Notes: a model not told the origin generated them from the letters alone. 64,000 bases of DNA from Fictibacillus fluitans (GCF_030418125.1 NZ_JAUHTR010000001.1:1-64000); one strand, 5' to 3'; counted from the stretch's first letter, positions 9,014 to 18,601 are shown. A program made the numbers and translations.

Positions 9014-11824
9014 ATGAACAACCGTTATGTTGTTATTGATGTAGAAACAACTGGAAATTCCCCCGCCCGAGGAGACCGAGTCATTCAAATCGGAGCTGTG
9101 GTGGTTGAAAATAACATAATTGTTGACCGTTTTTCTTCCTTTGTGAACCCGGAAAAACCCATTCCGCCGTTTATTGAGCAGCTTACCGGGATCAATGATG
9201 AAATGGTTGCAGATGCGCCTTTATTTGAGGAAGTAGCCCCTGCCATATTACAGATGCTCGAAGGCTCTTATTTCGTGGCCCATAACGTTTTATTTGATTT
9301 GAACTTTTTGCAGGAAGAGTTTGAAAACAGCGGCTACCGGCGGTTTTCCGGACCGATGATTGACACTGTGGAACTTTCCAGAGTTTTATTGCTGCAGGCT
9401 GACAGCTATCAGCTCGGACAATTGGCGGACTATCTGGGCATAGTCCATGAAAATCCACATCAGGCAGACAGTGATGCTGAAGTAACGGCACACTTGCTCG
9501 TTCAGCTCCTCGATAAGCTCGAGGCGCTTCCGCTGCTGACGCTTCAGCGTCTTGAACCATTTTTGAAAAAAATGCAGAGCAGTCTGGAGGAAATCGTAAA
9601 GGACATCATCCTTTCAAAGTCTTCCAGAATAGAAGATGAGGAAGGAATGGATTATTTCCGGCAGCTCGCGATCAGGTCTTTTTCACCCGTTGAAAAAGAA
9701 GACATCGGGGCAGCCGCCGGCATTGATCCTCAATCCTTGTTGCGCACTCTTGCTGAGGAAATGGAACATTATGAAACAAGAGAAAGTCAGCAACAGATGA
9801 TCGGCATGGTTTTTGAAGCAATGGAAAATCATCAGCACGCGATGATCGAGGCCGGAACGGGTGTAGGAAAGTCACTTGGCTACCTTATTCCTTCCCTGGT
9901 GTACGGAAAGCAGAATGACCGGCCAATCATAATCAGTACCCATACGATTCAGCTTCAGCAGCAGTTGATGGAGCGGGATATTCCGATACTGAAGAATATT
10001 TTGCCATTCTCGTTTCATGCCACAGTATTGAAAGGCCGCAACAACTATTTGTGCCTTCGTAAGTTTGAACAATCACTTGATGACTCTTACGATGATAATT
10101 ATGATACCAATCTGACAAAAGCCCAGCTGCTCGTCTGGCTGACTGAAACCACCCAGGGCGATGTCGAAGAATTAAATCTTGCCTCAGGCGGCAAGCTCTT
10201 CTGGCAGCAGGTGAAAAGTGATTCGGGCTCCTGCCTGAATCAGCGGTGTCCCTGGTTTTCCAGATGTTTTTATCACAGGAAGCGAAGAGAGGCCATGACG
10301 TCGGATCTTGTGATCACAAACCATGCTCTTTTGTTCACCGATGTTAAATCCGATTCCCAGCTGCTGCCTTCCTACAAGGAAGTAATTATTGACGAAGCGC
10401 ATCATGTGGAGGAAGTGGTGAGCGACCATTTCGGCGTCCAGACGGACTATTTTGTGTTTGCAAGAATACTTGAACGCATGGGCACAAAAGAAGACAGCGG
10501 GCTTATACAGAAACTTTACGGATTGACAGAAACGGTGGAAGTGCCCGGTCTGACAGAGGCTCTTGACGACATTGCAGCATCGCTGCCCGAGCTGAAACTG
10601 GAATTGGACGATCTTTTCCGGACGCTTCGTGACTATGTGCTTGATGCCAAAAAAAGCAATTTGAATGATTTCGGCCGTGTCAGCTACCGGTTCGGGGAAC
10701 GGGACGGCAAACGTGCAGCATGGAAGGCAATCACGGAGATGTCCCATCGTGTTCATTTTGAAATCAATGATTTGGAAAAGCTGCTGAAAAAGGCCGCACA
10801 CCTGTGCGAAGAAAAGGAAGACCACTTCACCTTCAAGCAAAAAGGGGTTGTCGCTGATTTTAATGGTGTGAGAAACCAGCTGCAGGAGGAGAAGGAAAAG
10901 CTCCGGCACCTTTTACGTGAGGTGAACGATGATGAAGTATTCTGGCTGGAGGTAGAGGCGAAGGGAGCAAAAAATGCCGTTTATCTGTACAGCAAACCGA
11001 TCATCATCGGAGATATGCTGGCTGATGAATTTTTTGCGAAAAAGAACAGCGCGGTTCTGACCTCGGCAACGCTTTCGGTCAGAAACTCGTTTCAGTATAT
11101 GATCTCCCGGCTGGGGCTTGATGATTTCGGTCCGGTGGCTGCTAATCTTCCATCTCCGTTTTCCTACGATCAGCAGGTGAAGTTTATGGTTCCTGAGGAC
11201 ATCCCGCTCATTAATGAAGTGGACCAGGAAACCTTTGTTGCCGTTATTGCCCGGCAGCTTTACCATATTGCCAAAGTGACCAGAGGCAGGATGCTTGTTT
11301 TGTTTACTTCGGGCGACATGCTAAGGGAAACATACAATGTGTTCAAGGGCATATCTGATGCTGACGAGTTTGTCCTGTTTGGGCAGGGAATAGACAGCGG
11401 AAGCAGGGCTCGCCTCACGAAGAACTTCAAGAAATTTGAACAGTCCATTCTGTTTGGAACAAGCAGCTTTTGGGAAGGGATTGACATTCCTGGCGAAGAT
11501 CTGTCCTGTCTTGTCATTATCCGGCTTCCATTTACCCCGCCTGATAATCCGGTAACTGCAGCAAGGGCAGAAAAACTCAGGAATGATGGCGGGAATCCGT
11601 TCATGGAGCTATCTCTTCCCCAGGCCATTATCCGCTTTAAGCAAGGGTTTGGAAGATTGGTACGTACACAGCGCGATAAGGGTGTCGTGTTTGTCTTCGA
11701 CAGGAGGATAACAGAGACCCGCTACGGCAAGTCGTTCATTACATCACTGCCGCCAGTGCCTGTGCAAAAGGGACTGATGGCCGACCTGCTGACTGATCTT
11801 GAAGGATGGCTCGATCAGTCATAA
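9014..11824 (+). CDS. dinG: DinG-family exonuclease/helicase
   Basis: This 936-residue protein joins an N-terminal DEDDh 3'-5' exonuclease domain (VIDVETTGN at residues 6-14; AHNVLFDLNFL; HQADSDAEVT) to a C-terminal XPD/DinG-like superfamily 2 helicase. Walker A is AGTGVGKSLGYL, the Walker B box is IIDEAHHVEEV, and the last motif is QGFGRLVRTQRDKG. A few Cys (CLNQRCPWFSRC) sit where an Fe-S cluster lies in some relatives, but the pattern is weak. The fused exonuclease form is typical of Firmicutes, where nuclease activity has been reported. The start has AGGTGAAAAGG upstream. Confidence 0.94.
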   Translation: MNNRYVVIDVETTGNSPARGDRVIQIGAVVVENNIIVDRFSSFVNPEKPIPPFIEQLTGINDEMVADAPLFEEVAPAILQMLEGSYFVAHNVLFDLNFLQEEFENSGYRRFSGPMIDTVELSRVLLLQADSYQLGQLADYLGIVHENPHQADSDAEVTAHLLVQLLDKLEALPLLTLQRLEPFLKKMQSSLEEIVKDIILSKSSRIEDEEGMDYFRQLAIRSFSPVEKEDIGAAAGIDPQSLLRTLAEEMEHYETRESQQQMIGMVFEAMENHQHAMIEAGTGVGKSLGYLIPSLVYGKQNDRPIIISTHTIQLQQQLMERDIPILKNILPFSFHATVLKGRNNYLCLRKFEQSLDDSYDDNYDTNLTKAQLLVWLTETTQGDVEELNLASGGKLFWQQVKSDSGSCLNQRCPWFSRCFYHRKRREAMTSDLVITNHALLFTDVKSDSQLLPSYKEVIIDEAHHVEEVVSDHFGVQTDYFVFARILERMGTKEDSGLIQKLYGLTETVEVPGLTEALDDIAASLPELKLELDDLFRTLRDYVLDAKKSNLNDFGRVSYRFGERDGKRAAWKAITEMSHRVHFEINDLEKLLKKAAHLCEEKEDHFTFKQKGVVADFNGVRNQLQEEKEKLRHLLREVNDDEVFWLEVEAKGAKNAVYLYSKPIIIGDMLADEFFAKKNSAVLTSATLSVRNSFQYMISRLGLDDFGPVAANLPSPFSYDQQVKFMVPEDIPLINEVDQETFVAVIARQLYHIAKVTRGRMLVLFTSGDMLRETYNVFKGISDADEFVLFGQGIDSGSRARLTKNFKKFEQSILFGTSSFWEGIDIPGEDLSCLVIIRLPFTPPDNPVTAARAEKLRNDGGNPFMELSLPQAIIRFKQGFGRLVRTQRDKGVVFVFDRRITETRYGKSFITSLPPVPVQKGLMADLLTDLEGWLDQS

Positions 11825-11909
11825 AATAGATGGAGATTGCCTGTCCCCAAAAAGGCGGAAGTCTGATATAGTAAGTTACGAGATGGAATTGGGTAAGGAG
11901 GCAGCTGGT

Positions 11910-12080
11910 TTGGAGAGCAGAATTAAAGTTCTTTCCACGGTAAAGATTGGCAAATCGCCGGATCTTTACAAGGTTGTGACCGAATTAAACAAAACGCTGA
12001 AACACAAGGATGTCATGTTCGGTCTGGCACTCGATGAACAAGATGAAAATAAAATGATATTTACCATCTACAAAACATAA
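11910..12080 (+). CDS. ypmA: Small conserved protein YpmA
   Basis: This is a 56-residue protein of unknown function, conserved between dinG and ypmB in Bacillus. The highly conserved stretches VLSTVKIGKSPDLYKVV and LALDEQDENKMIFTIY are visible. The start is a TTG with AAGGAGG eight bases upstream; the longer open frame back to 11799 runs into the end of dinG and has no ribosome-binding site. It is predicted soluble. The role is not known. Confidence 0.85.
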   Translation: MESRIKVLSTVKIGKSPDLYKVVTELNKTLKHKDVMFGLALDEQDENKMIFTIYKT

Positions 12081-12096
12081 AAAGGATGCAGTCGAG

Positions 12097-12576
12097 ATGA
12101 AAAAATGGTGGATTATCCTTGGGATAGCCTGTATTGGAATTATCCTCTGGCAGAGCATTTCACTGTATTATAAAATTCTTTCAAACCGTGATGCGGGACA
12201 GGAGAGAGCGGTACAGGCTGCACAAAACAACTACGCTTTAACTGTTGATCAGATGGATTATTATCATGGTGACCAGGCGCTGGATGTGATCAGCGGCACT
12301 TCCGGGAAGTACGGGAAAGTATATGTGCTGGTAAATAACAAAGGCAAGACCAAGCTGGTGAAACAAAGTGATGGACTGACAAAACAGCAAATGAAGAACT
12401 ATGTGGACAAAAATTTCAAACCAAAACAGTGGGTGAATCTCCGTCTTGGAATGGAGAACAGCCAAGTCGTATGGGAAGCCGTTTATCTCGATGATAGCGG
12501 CAGGTACACGTTTTACTACGGCGATTTCCAAACCGGAGAACGCTATAAAAAATACAGTATCAAGCAGGAAATCTAA
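12097..12576 (+). CDS. ypmB: YpmB-like single-pass membrane protein
   Basis: The 159-residue protein has one N-terminal transmembrane segment (residues about 4-26, WWIILGIACIGIILWQ). An extracellular region follows with the two PepSY-like repeats of the DUF5590/YpmB family; GKVYVLVNNKGKTKLV and YTFYYGDFQTGERYKKY are parts of them. The topology suggests an exported, membrane-anchored protein. No enzymatic function is known. It sits in the conserved order ypmA-ypmB-aspB and has AAAAGGATG upstream. Confidence 0.85.
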   Translation: MKKWWIILGIACIGIILWQSISLYYKILSNRDAGQERAVQAAQNNYALTVDQMDYYHGDQALDVISGTSGKYGKVYVLVNNKGKTKLVKQSDGLTKQQMKNYVDKNFKPKQWVNLRLGMENSQVVWEAVYLDDSGRYTFYYGDFQTGERYKKYSIKQEI

Positions 12577-12594
12577 AAGTGAGGGATGAAAAGA

Positions 12595-13779
12595 ATGGAA
12601 CTGGCAAACCGAGTAAAAGCACTTACACCATCTACGACACTCGCCATCACGGCAAAAGCAAATGCATTAAAAGCAGAAGGGCATAATGTGATTGGACTGG
12701 GCGCGGGAGAACCGGACTTTAATACCCCGGAACACATCATTGAAGCCGCATACCGGGCCATGAAGGAAGGGCACACGAAATATACAGCTTCCGGCGGCCT
12801 GCCTGCACTGAAAAAAGTGATTGCTGAAAAGTTTAAAAAAGACCAGAATCTTGACTACTCACCTCAGGAAATCGTAGTTGGGACAGGAGCGAAACAGTCA
12901 CTCTATTCCCTGTTTCAAGTTTTACTTAGCGACGGAGACGAAGTTATTATTCCAACGCCTTACTGGGTGAGCTATCCTGAGCAGGTGAAACTAGCAGGCG
13001 GTGTACCGGTCTATGTGGAAGGCAAGGAAGACAATGCGTTTAAAATTACACCGTCACAGCTTGAAGAAGCAGTCACAGGAAAAACAAAAGCGATCGTCCT
13101 CAATTCCCCAAGCAACCCGACAGGCTCTTTGTACAATGAAGAAGAACTGAGACAAATCGGGGATGTTTGCTTAAAACATAATATTCTAATCATTTCGGAT
13201 GAAATCTATGAAAAATTAATATATGACGGTGCACAGCATACGTCCATTGCCCAGCTTTCTCCTGAACTGAAAAAACAGACCATTATCATCAACGGGGTTT
13301 CCAAGTCTCATTCCATGACAGGATGGAGAATCGGATATGCGGCTGGCGACAGCACAATCATTAAAGCAATGACCAATCTGGACAGCCACAGCACCTCCAA
13401 TCCGACCAGCATTTCCCAATATGGCGCAATTGCTGCCTACGAGGGGAGCCAGGAGCCGGTGGAAGAGATGAGAAAAGCCTTTGAATCCCGTCTGAACACC
13501 GTTTATGAAAAGCTGATTCAAATTCCGGGCTTTTCATGTGTGAAACCTAAAGGAGCGTTTTATCTCTTCCCGAATGTGAAGGAAGCGGTCAGGATGACCG
13601 GTTTTAACAGTGTGGATGAATGGGTGGCAGCGCTGCTTGAGGAGGAGAAAGTTGCCCTTGTTCCGGGCTCCGGATTCGGATCACCGGACAATGTGAGGCT
13701 TTCTTATGCTACCTCACTTGAAAAATTTGAGGAAGCTTTGGAGCGAATTGCCCGTTTCATGGAAAAAAAGAGCAAATAA
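12595..13779 (+). CDS. aspB: Aspartate aminotransferase, class I
   Basis: This PLP-dependent aminotransferase of subgroup I-gamma converts aspartate and 2-oxoglutarate to oxaloacetate and glutamate. The 394-residue protein contains GLGAGEPDFNTPEHI and NSPSNPTGS. The cofactor lysine motif is SKSHSMTGWRIGY, and the substrate Arg is in the C-terminal VRLSYATS. The start at 12595 lies nine bases after GAGGG; the ATG at 12586 touches that site and is unlikely. asnS follows, which uses aspartate. Confidence 0.94.
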   Translation: MELANRVKALTPSTTLAITAKANALKAEGHNVIGLGAGEPDFNTPEHIIEAAYRAMKEGHTKYTASGGLPALKKVIAEKFKKDQNLDYSPQEIVVGTGAKQSLYSLFQVLLSDGDEVIIPTPYWVSYPEQVKLAGGVPVYVEGKEDNAFKITPSQLEEAVTGKTKAIVLNSPSNPTGSLYNEEELRQIGDVCLKHNILIISDEIYEKLIYDGAQHTSIAQLSPELKKQTIIINGVSKSHSMTGWRIGYAAGDSTIIKAMTNLDSHSTSNPTSISQYGAIAAYEGSQEPVEEMRKAFESRLNTVYEKLIQIPGFSCVKPKGAFYLFPNVKEAVRMTGFNSVDEWVAALLEEEKVALVPGSGFGSPDNVRLSYATSLEKFEEALERIARFMEKKSK

Positions 13780-13804
13780 TAGAGTTTGAGGGTATTTGAT
13801 TTTT

Positions 13805-13831
13805 ATAAGTGATTAGATGATAATCACTTAT
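13805..13831 (+). other. Perfect 11-bp hairpin before asnS
   Basis: ATAAGTGATTA and TAATCACTTAT pair perfectly around a GATGA loop, 26 bases before the asnS start. No T run follows on either strand, so it is not a standard terminator. It could be an operator or an RNA-processing or regulatory hairpin. A T-box signature was not recognised. Confidence 0.6.
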
Positions 13832-13857
13832 ACATAGAATGATTTGGAGGGTGTCAC

Positions 13858-15150
13858 GTGAAAACAACAATTTCCCAATTAAAAAACCATATCGATGAGA
13901 CAGTGACCATCGGTGCATGGCTGAGCAATAAGCGCTCAAGCGGCAAGATTGCTTTTTTGCAGCTTCGGGACGGAACCGGCTTTGTTCAAGGTGTAGTCGT
14001 TAAAGCTGAAGTGGCTGAAGACATCTGGACAACAGCAAAAGGACTTACGCAGGAAACCAGCCTGTATGTAACAGGGAAGGTCCAGCAGGATGACCGCTCT
14101 CAAACAGGTGTTGAGCTCGTCGTTACAGACGTAAAGGTCATCTCAGAGTCGGTGGATTATCCGATTACGCCAAAAGAGCATGGCACAGAGTTTTTGATGG
14201 ATCACCGCCATCTTTGGCTGCGTTCCAAACGCCAGCATGCGATTATGAAAGTCAGAAACGAAATTATTCATGCAATGTATGAGTTCTTTCATAAAAATGA
14301 ATTTATCAAAGTCGACCCGCCTATTCTGACAGGGAGTTCTGCCGAAGGAACTACGACTTTATTCCATACCAAATATTTTGATGAAGACGCATATCTTTCC
14401 CAAAGCGGGCAGCTGTATATGGAAGCGGCAGCCATGGCTCTTGGAAAAGTTTTCTCATTCGGTCCGACATTCCGTGCTGAAAAGTCAAAAACGCGCCGTC
14501 ATTTGATCGAATTCTGGATGATTGAGCCTGAGATGGCTTTCGTTGAACATGAAGAATCTCTCGAGATTCAGGAACAGTTTGTCAGCCATGTCGTGCAATC
14601 CGTTCTTGAACGCTGCAAGCTTGAACTGACCGTGCTGGGCCGGGATCTTTCCAAGCTTGAGAATGTTAAAGCTCCGTTCCCGCGCATTTCCTATGATGAT
14701 GCCATTACACTCCTGAAGGAAAAAGGGTTTGATGATATTGAATGGGGAGAAGATTTTGGTGCGCCGCATGAGACAGCTATTGCCGAAAGCTATGACAAGC
14801 CAGTGTTCATTACCAATTATCCAAAAGAGATCAAGGCTTTTTACATGAAGCCGCACCCTGAACGCGATGATGTTGTCCTTTGCGCCGACCTGATTGCGCC
14901 TGAAGGCTACGGGGAAATCATCGGAGGAAGCCAGCGTATTGATGATCTTGAACTGATGAAAGCCCGCTATGAAGAGCACGGACTTACTGATGATGCCTAC
15001 AAATGGTATCTTGAGCTCCGCCAATACGGCAGTGTTCCGCATTCCGGATTTGGTCTTGGTCTTGAACGTACGGTTGCCTGGATTACCGGCGCCGAGCACG
15101 TGCGTGAAACCATTCCGTTCCCGCGTTTGCTGAACCGCCTGTATCCTTAA
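13858..15150 (+). CDS. asnS: Asparaginyl-tRNA synthetase
   Basis: AsnS charges tRNA-Asn. The 430-residue class IIb synthetase has an N-terminal OB-fold anticodon-binding domain (residues about 14-110, with [19 protein letters not shown]). The class II catalytic core follows: motif 2 begins [17 protein letters not shown] and motif 3 is [13 protein letters not shown]. The start is a GTG after GGAGGGTGTCAC. A terminator follows, so it may be co-transcribed with aspB, as in B. subtilis, or driven by its own promoter. Confidence 0.97.
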   Translation: MKTTISQLKNHIDETVTIGAWLSNKRSSGKIAFLQLRDGTGFVQGVVVKAEVAEDIWTTAKGLTQETSLYVTGKVQQDDRSQTGVELVVTDVKVISESVDYPITPKEHGTEFLMDHRHLWLRSKRQHAIMKVRNEIIHAMYEFFHKNEFIKVDPPILTGSSAEGTTTLFHTKYFDEDAYLSQSGQLYMEAAAMALGKVFSFGPTFRAEKSKTRRHLIEFWMIEPEMAFVEHEESLEIQEQFVSHVVQSVLERCKLELTVLGRDLSKLENVKAPFPRISYDDAITLLKEKGFDDIEWGEDFGAPHETAIAESYDKPVFITNYPKEIKAFYMKPHPERDDVVLCADLIAPEGYGEIIGGSQRIDDLELMKARYEEHGLTDDAYKWYLELRQYGSVPHSGFGLGLERTVAWITGAEHVRETIPFPRLLNRLYP

Positions 15151-15183
15151 TTTTTTGACCATGTTTCTTTAGAAAAAACTTTT

Positions 15184-15211
15184 AAAAAACCTCCTCTTAA
15201 AGGAGGTTTTT
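15184..15211 (+). terminator. Terminator after asnS
   Basis: AAAACCTCCT and AGGAGGTTTT form the stem around a CTTAA loop, ending in five T. The remaining sequence up to dnaD (15212-15349) holds no further gene or clear motif that I can support. Confidence 0.88.
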
Positions 15212-15349
15212 CACCTTTACCCGGCATGGGAACCTGTCTTGCAAGGGCGGTTCCTATATCTGTTTTAAGCTTCATCGATGTTTTTCACGACGGCATCATG
15301 ACTGGGGAAATAAGGCTTACTCGTGGTATACTGATGAAGAAGGGGTGTT

Positions 15350-16072
15350 ATGATGGAAAAGGCATTATTTTTGAAATGGCTGTCAGAAGGAACGGTTTCA
15401 ATACCCCATGTTCTGTTTAAGCATTACCGGTCCATCGGGCTTCAAGACGAAGAATGCATGCTCCTTCTGCATGTACATACATTCATTGAATCGGGGAATC
15501 CGTTTCCGACTCCGGAGGAGCTTTCCGGAAGGATGAGCATTACCCCGACCAGGTGCATGGGAATGCTGAGAGGGTTTATCCAGCAGGGATTATTGGAAAT
15601 GGGACAGTATGAAGACCAGGAAAAAGGGATGTATTATGAAGCTTATTCCCTCAATCCGCTTTGGGAAAAATTGCTGTCGGTCCTTTCCGGCCAGGAAGCC
15701 GAGCAGGACTTAGCCAATAAAGAAAAAGAAGAACAAAGTGTTTATACGATTTATGAACGGGAGTTTGGAAGGCCGTTGTCTCCCATGGAGTGTGAAACCC
15801 TGAAGATTTGGATCGATCAGGATCGGCATACTTCAGCATTGATTATTTCTGCGTTAAAGGAAGCGGTCATGACGGGGAAGCTTAACTTTCGTTATATCGA
15901 CCGGATTTTGTTTGAATGGAAGAAGAATAATATACAAACACCAGAACAGGCCAGAACATACGGAGAGAAGTTCAGGGCGCGGCAAAACAAACCAGCGGCC
16001 AGGCAGGCAGAATCCATTGACAGCCGGAATCAATTCTCTGTTCCCGTATATAATTGGCTTGAGCAATCATAG
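15350..16072 (+). CDS. dnaD: DNA replication initiation protein DnaD
   Basis: DnaD acts with DnaA, DnaB and DnaI to load the replicative helicase at oriC and during restart in Gram-positive bacteria. The 240-residue protein has the N-terminal winged-helix oligomerisation domain (residues about 10-100). A DnaD domain follows at about 125-200 with the conserved YIDRILFEWKKNNIQT helix, then a basic, disordered tail. The start is the first of two ATG codons behind AAGGGGTGTT. dnaD-nth-ypoC is the conserved order. Confidence 0.95.
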   Translation: MMEKALFLKWLSEGTVSIPHVLFKHYRSIGLQDEECMLLLHVHTFIESGNPFPTPEELSGRMSITPTRCMGMLRGFIQQGLLEMGQYEDQEKGMYYEAYSLNPLWEKLLSVLSGQEAEQDLANKEKEEQSVYTIYEREFGRPLSPMECETLKIWIDQDRHTSALIISALKEAVMTGKLNFRYIDRILFEWKKNNIQTPEQARTYGEKFRARQNKPAARQAESIDSRNQFSVPVYNWLEQS

Positions 16073-16096
16073 ACGAGGGAAATCTCGTCTGTTTTT
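16071..16096 (+). terminator. Hairpin terminator at the dnaD stop
   Basis: AGACGAG and CTCGTCT form a 7-bp stem followed by GTTTTTG. It overlaps the dnaD stop codon and lies 35 bases before nth, so it may reduce read-through into nth rather than end transcription completely. Confidence 0.6.
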
Positions 16097-16130
16097 GCAT
16101 GTGCAAGGGTATTGAATCAGGAGGAAAATT

Positions 16131-16817
16131 ATGCTGAACAAAACACAGATTGCTTATTGCTTGGACACCCTTGGAGAAATGTTTCCCGATGCCCACTGCG
16201 AACTGAATCACAGCAATCCCTTTGAACTCACCATTGCTGTCCTTTTATCGGCACAGTGTACAGATGCACTGGTAAACAAAGTCACACCCGGCCTCTTTGC
16301 CAAATATAAAACACCGGAGGATTACCTCAAGGTGCCGGTTGAAGAATTGCAGGATGATATACGTTCCATAGGGCTCTACCGAAACAAAGCAAAAAATATC
16401 CAAAAGCTGTGTTACATGCTGCTGTACGATTATGGCGGCAAGGTGCCTGAAGACCGTGACGAGCTGACAAAGCTCCCGGGTGTCGGGAGAAAAACGGCCA
16501 ATGTTGTTGTTTCGGTTGCTTTTGGCATTCCGGCCATAGCAGTGGATACACATGTCGAACGGGTAACAAAGCGCCTGGCCATTTGCAAATGGAAAGACTC
16601 TGTCCTGCAGGTTGAAGAGACGTTAATGAAAAAGGTCCCTAAAGAGCAGTGGGGTCTCACCCATCATCGTCTCATTTTTTTCGGAAGATATCATTGCAAG
16701 GCACAAAGCCCGCGATGTCCGGAGTGCCCGCTGCTTGAATTGTGCCGGGAAGGGCAAAAACGAACAAAACTGAACCTTAAAAAAGCACAGCTTTTAAATA
16801 AAAATGAAAATTCCTGA
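16131..16817 (+). CDS. nth: Endonuclease III
   Basis: Nth is a bifunctional DNA glycosylase/AP lyase that removes oxidised pyrimidines. The 228-residue protein has the helix-hairpin-helix LPGVGRKTANVV with the catalytic Lys, and VDTHVERVTKRL with the catalytic Asp. The [4Fe-4S] cluster is bound by the C-x6-C-x2-C-x5-C motif starting CKAQSPRCPECP. AGGAGGAAAATT precedes the ATG. It overlaps ypoC by 14 bases. Confidence 0.97.
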   Translation: MLNKTQIAYCLDTLGEMFPDAHCELNHSNPFELTIAVLLSAQCTDALVNKVTPGLFAKYKTPEDYLKVPVEELQDDIRSIGLYRNKAKNIQKLCYMLLYDYGGKVPEDRDELTKLPGVGRKTANVVVSVAFGIPAIAVDTHVERVTKRLAICKWKDSVLQVEETLMKKVPKEQWGLTHHRLIFFGRYHCKAQSPRCPECPLLELCREGQKRTKLNLKKAQLLNKNENS

Positions 16818-17268
16818 TTCCATGAATCATCCGCTGTTTTTTGGCAGGGATACCAAACGTGATAAAGGCTGCTTTCGGGAAGACATAGTGGCGCTTTCTT
16901 TTCGGGATGCACCGCCTTTGTCACCTGAGAAGCTGAAGCAAAAGTTGGATGGGTGGAAAACCGAGGGTGAGAAAATCCGGCAGTTGTTTTCAGAGCGAAA
17001 GCCACACGAAGCATCCGGCCCGTTGATTGATCAGCTCAGTTGTTTTATCCAGGCTTTATTTTGGTGCAACAACAGCTGGGTTCATGATTTGGTTCATTGG
17101 CAGAACACGGTGGACAACCTTCCTGTAAGGCCCGTGAATGCGGTAGAGAGGCTTGAGCTGATTTTTACCCGGCCATCCCATTTCACAGCATGGATCCAGC
17201 TGAATGAGCTGTTTTCCGAGCTTGAAAAAAAGGCAGCCAGCCATCTCCGCGCCCCCCGCATGGAATAG
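16804..17268 (+). CDS. ypoC: YpoC-like conserved hypothetical protein
   Basis: This 154-residue protein of unknown function occupies the position of ypoC, after nth and before ponA in B. subtilis. It is predicted soluble and mostly helical, with a Trp-rich middle (QALFWCNNSWVHDLVHWQ at about residues 80-97). The start at 16804 overlaps the end of nth and has no strong ribosome-binding site, so translational coupling or a start at the ATG at 16822 is possible. It ends one base before the large palindrome at 17270. Confidence 0.75.
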   Translation: MKIPDSMNHPLFFGRDTKRDKGCFREDIVALSFRDAPPLSPEKLKQKLDGWKTEGEKIRQLFSERKPHEASGPLIDQLSCFIQALFWCNNSWVHDLVHWQNTVDNLPVRPVNAVERLELIFTRPSHFTAWIQLNELFSELEKKAASHLRAPRME

Positions 17269-17269
17269 G

Positions 17270-17308
17270 GACATTCTCATAACACATAGAATGTGTTATG
17301 AGAATGTC
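17270..17308 (+). repeat. Perfect 18-bp palindrome before sleL (REP-like candidate)
   Basis: GACATTCTCATAACACAT and its exact reverse complement are separated only by AGA. The hairpin begins two bases after the ypoC stop and ends two bases before the GGAGGGGGAG ribosome-binding site of the next gene. There is no T run. It may be an intergenic REP-like or mobile palindrome, an operator, or an mRNA-stability hairpin. Confidence 0.75.
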
Positions 17309-17322
17309 TAGGAGGGGGAGTT

Positions 17323-18591
17323 ATGCAAATCCATGTAGTAAAGAAAGGGGATTCGCTGTATAAGCTGTCACAATATTACAGTCTGCCATGGCAAAATATT
17401 GCGGCAGTCAATGCCCTTGGACCGCAGGATGTGCTGGCGGTAGGACAAACGCTGCTTATTCCTGCACCTTTTGAATATAAAGTGAAAAAGGGTGATACGT
17501 TCGAAAAAATTGCGGCTAAGCTGGGTATTACGAAAGCAGAACTACAGCAGGCAAACCCTGAAATTTCGGAAAGCCAGTTGATGGAAGGGCTTGCACTGAC
17601 GGTGCCCCAGAAACGCAAACGGACCATAACAACGAACGCTTTTGCAGAGCCTTCCGAAAAGTCACGGGAAAACTTTAAGAAAGCGGCCAAGGCATTAAGC
17701 TATATCTCATTATTCAGCTATGAAGTAAATGAAAATGGTGAACTGAAACCATTGGATGACGGACCTTTTTTACAGGATATCAAAAATCAAAACGTTCGTC
17801 CGCTGCTTTCCTTGACCACCATCAAAGATGGGGCGTTCAGCAGGGAACTGGCTACTTCCATCTTAAAGAACCAGGCCATCAGCAATAAGGTGATCGAGAA
17901 CACGGCGAAAATCATGAAAGAAAAAGGGTACGTTGGCGTCAATGTGGATTTTGAATATATCGGGGGAGAGAACAGGGAGCGTTACAACCGGTTCCTCAGG
18001 GCCATGACCGAACGCATGCATAAAGAAGGGTATATTTCCACCACGGCTCTTGCTCCCAAAATCAAAGAAAAACAAAAAGGAATATGGTATGAAGGCCACG
18101 ACTATAAGGCACATGGCCAGATAGTGGATTATGTCATTCTCATGACGTATGAATGGGGATACAGCGGCGGACCTCCTTTGCCGGTAAGTCCGCTCACAGA
18201 AGTAAAAAAAGTAATTGATTATGCAGTCACAGTGATTCCGAGAAGCAAAATTCTGATGGGGATCAACCTGTACGGCTATGACTGGAAGCTTCCCTTTGTT
18301 CAGGGAGGGCCGCAGGCCAAGGCGCTCAGCCCCGTACAGGCGGTGCAGCTTGCAGCCAAACGAAAAGCTGCAGTACAGTATGACAGCAAGGATCAGTCCC
18401 CGTACTTCGAATATTATGATAAAGAAAAGAAAGAGCATAAGGTATGGTTCGAGGATTTCCGCAGTATGAAAGCCAAATTCGATATGATCGATGAATACAA
18501 GCTTGGAGGAGCAAGTTTCTGGAATCTCGCATTTGATTATCCGGGCTTGTGGAACTATCTGGAGGATCGTTACAATATCCGTTTTCAATAA
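17323..18591 (+). CDS. sleL: LysM/GH18 spore peptidoglycan hydrolase, SleL/YaaH-like
   Basis: The 422-residue protein starts with two LysM domains (about residues 2-47 and 50-95; HVVKKGDSLYKLSQYY and YKVKKGDTFEKIAAKLG). A glycoside hydrolase family 18 domain follows with the catalytic GVNVDFEYIGG (Asp and Glu of DxE). This is the layout of SleL (YaaH), an N-acetylglucosaminidase that degrades cortex muropeptides in germinating spores. It has no signal peptide, also typical. The gene is not at this place in B. subtilis and follows a perfect palindrome. The exact member (SleL, YdhD or YvbX type) is inferred. Confidence 0.85.
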   Translation: MQIHVVKKGDSLYKLSQYYSLPWQNIAAVNALGPQDVLAVGQTLLIPAPFEYKVKKGDTFEKIAAKLGITKAELQQANPEISESQLMEGLALTVPQKRKRTITTNAFAEPSEKSRENFKKAAKALSYISLFSYEVNENGELKPLDDGPFLQDIKNQNVRPLLSLTTIKDGAFSRELATSILKNQAISNKVIENTAKIMKEKGYVGVNVDFEYIGGENRERYNRFLRAMTERMHKEGYISTTALAPKIKEKQKGIWYEGHDYKAHGQIVDYVILMTYEWGYSGGPPLPVSPLTEVKKVIDYAVTVIPRSKILMGINLYGYDWKLPFVQGGPQAKALSPVQAVQLAAKRKAAVQYDSKDQSPYFEYYDKEKKEHKVWFEDFRSMKAKFDMIDEYKLGGASFWNLAFDYPGLWNYLEDRYNIRFQ

Positions 18592-18601
18592 TATACACAG
18601 A

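Noticed and set aside
10184-10909. Minus-strand open frame of 241 residues opposite dinG
   Set aside because: It is antisense to a conserved helicase and has no ribosome-binding site or motif.
15226-15420. 64-residue frame before dnaD
   Set aside because: It overlaps the start of dnaD in a different frame, and lacks an appropriate ribosome-binding site.
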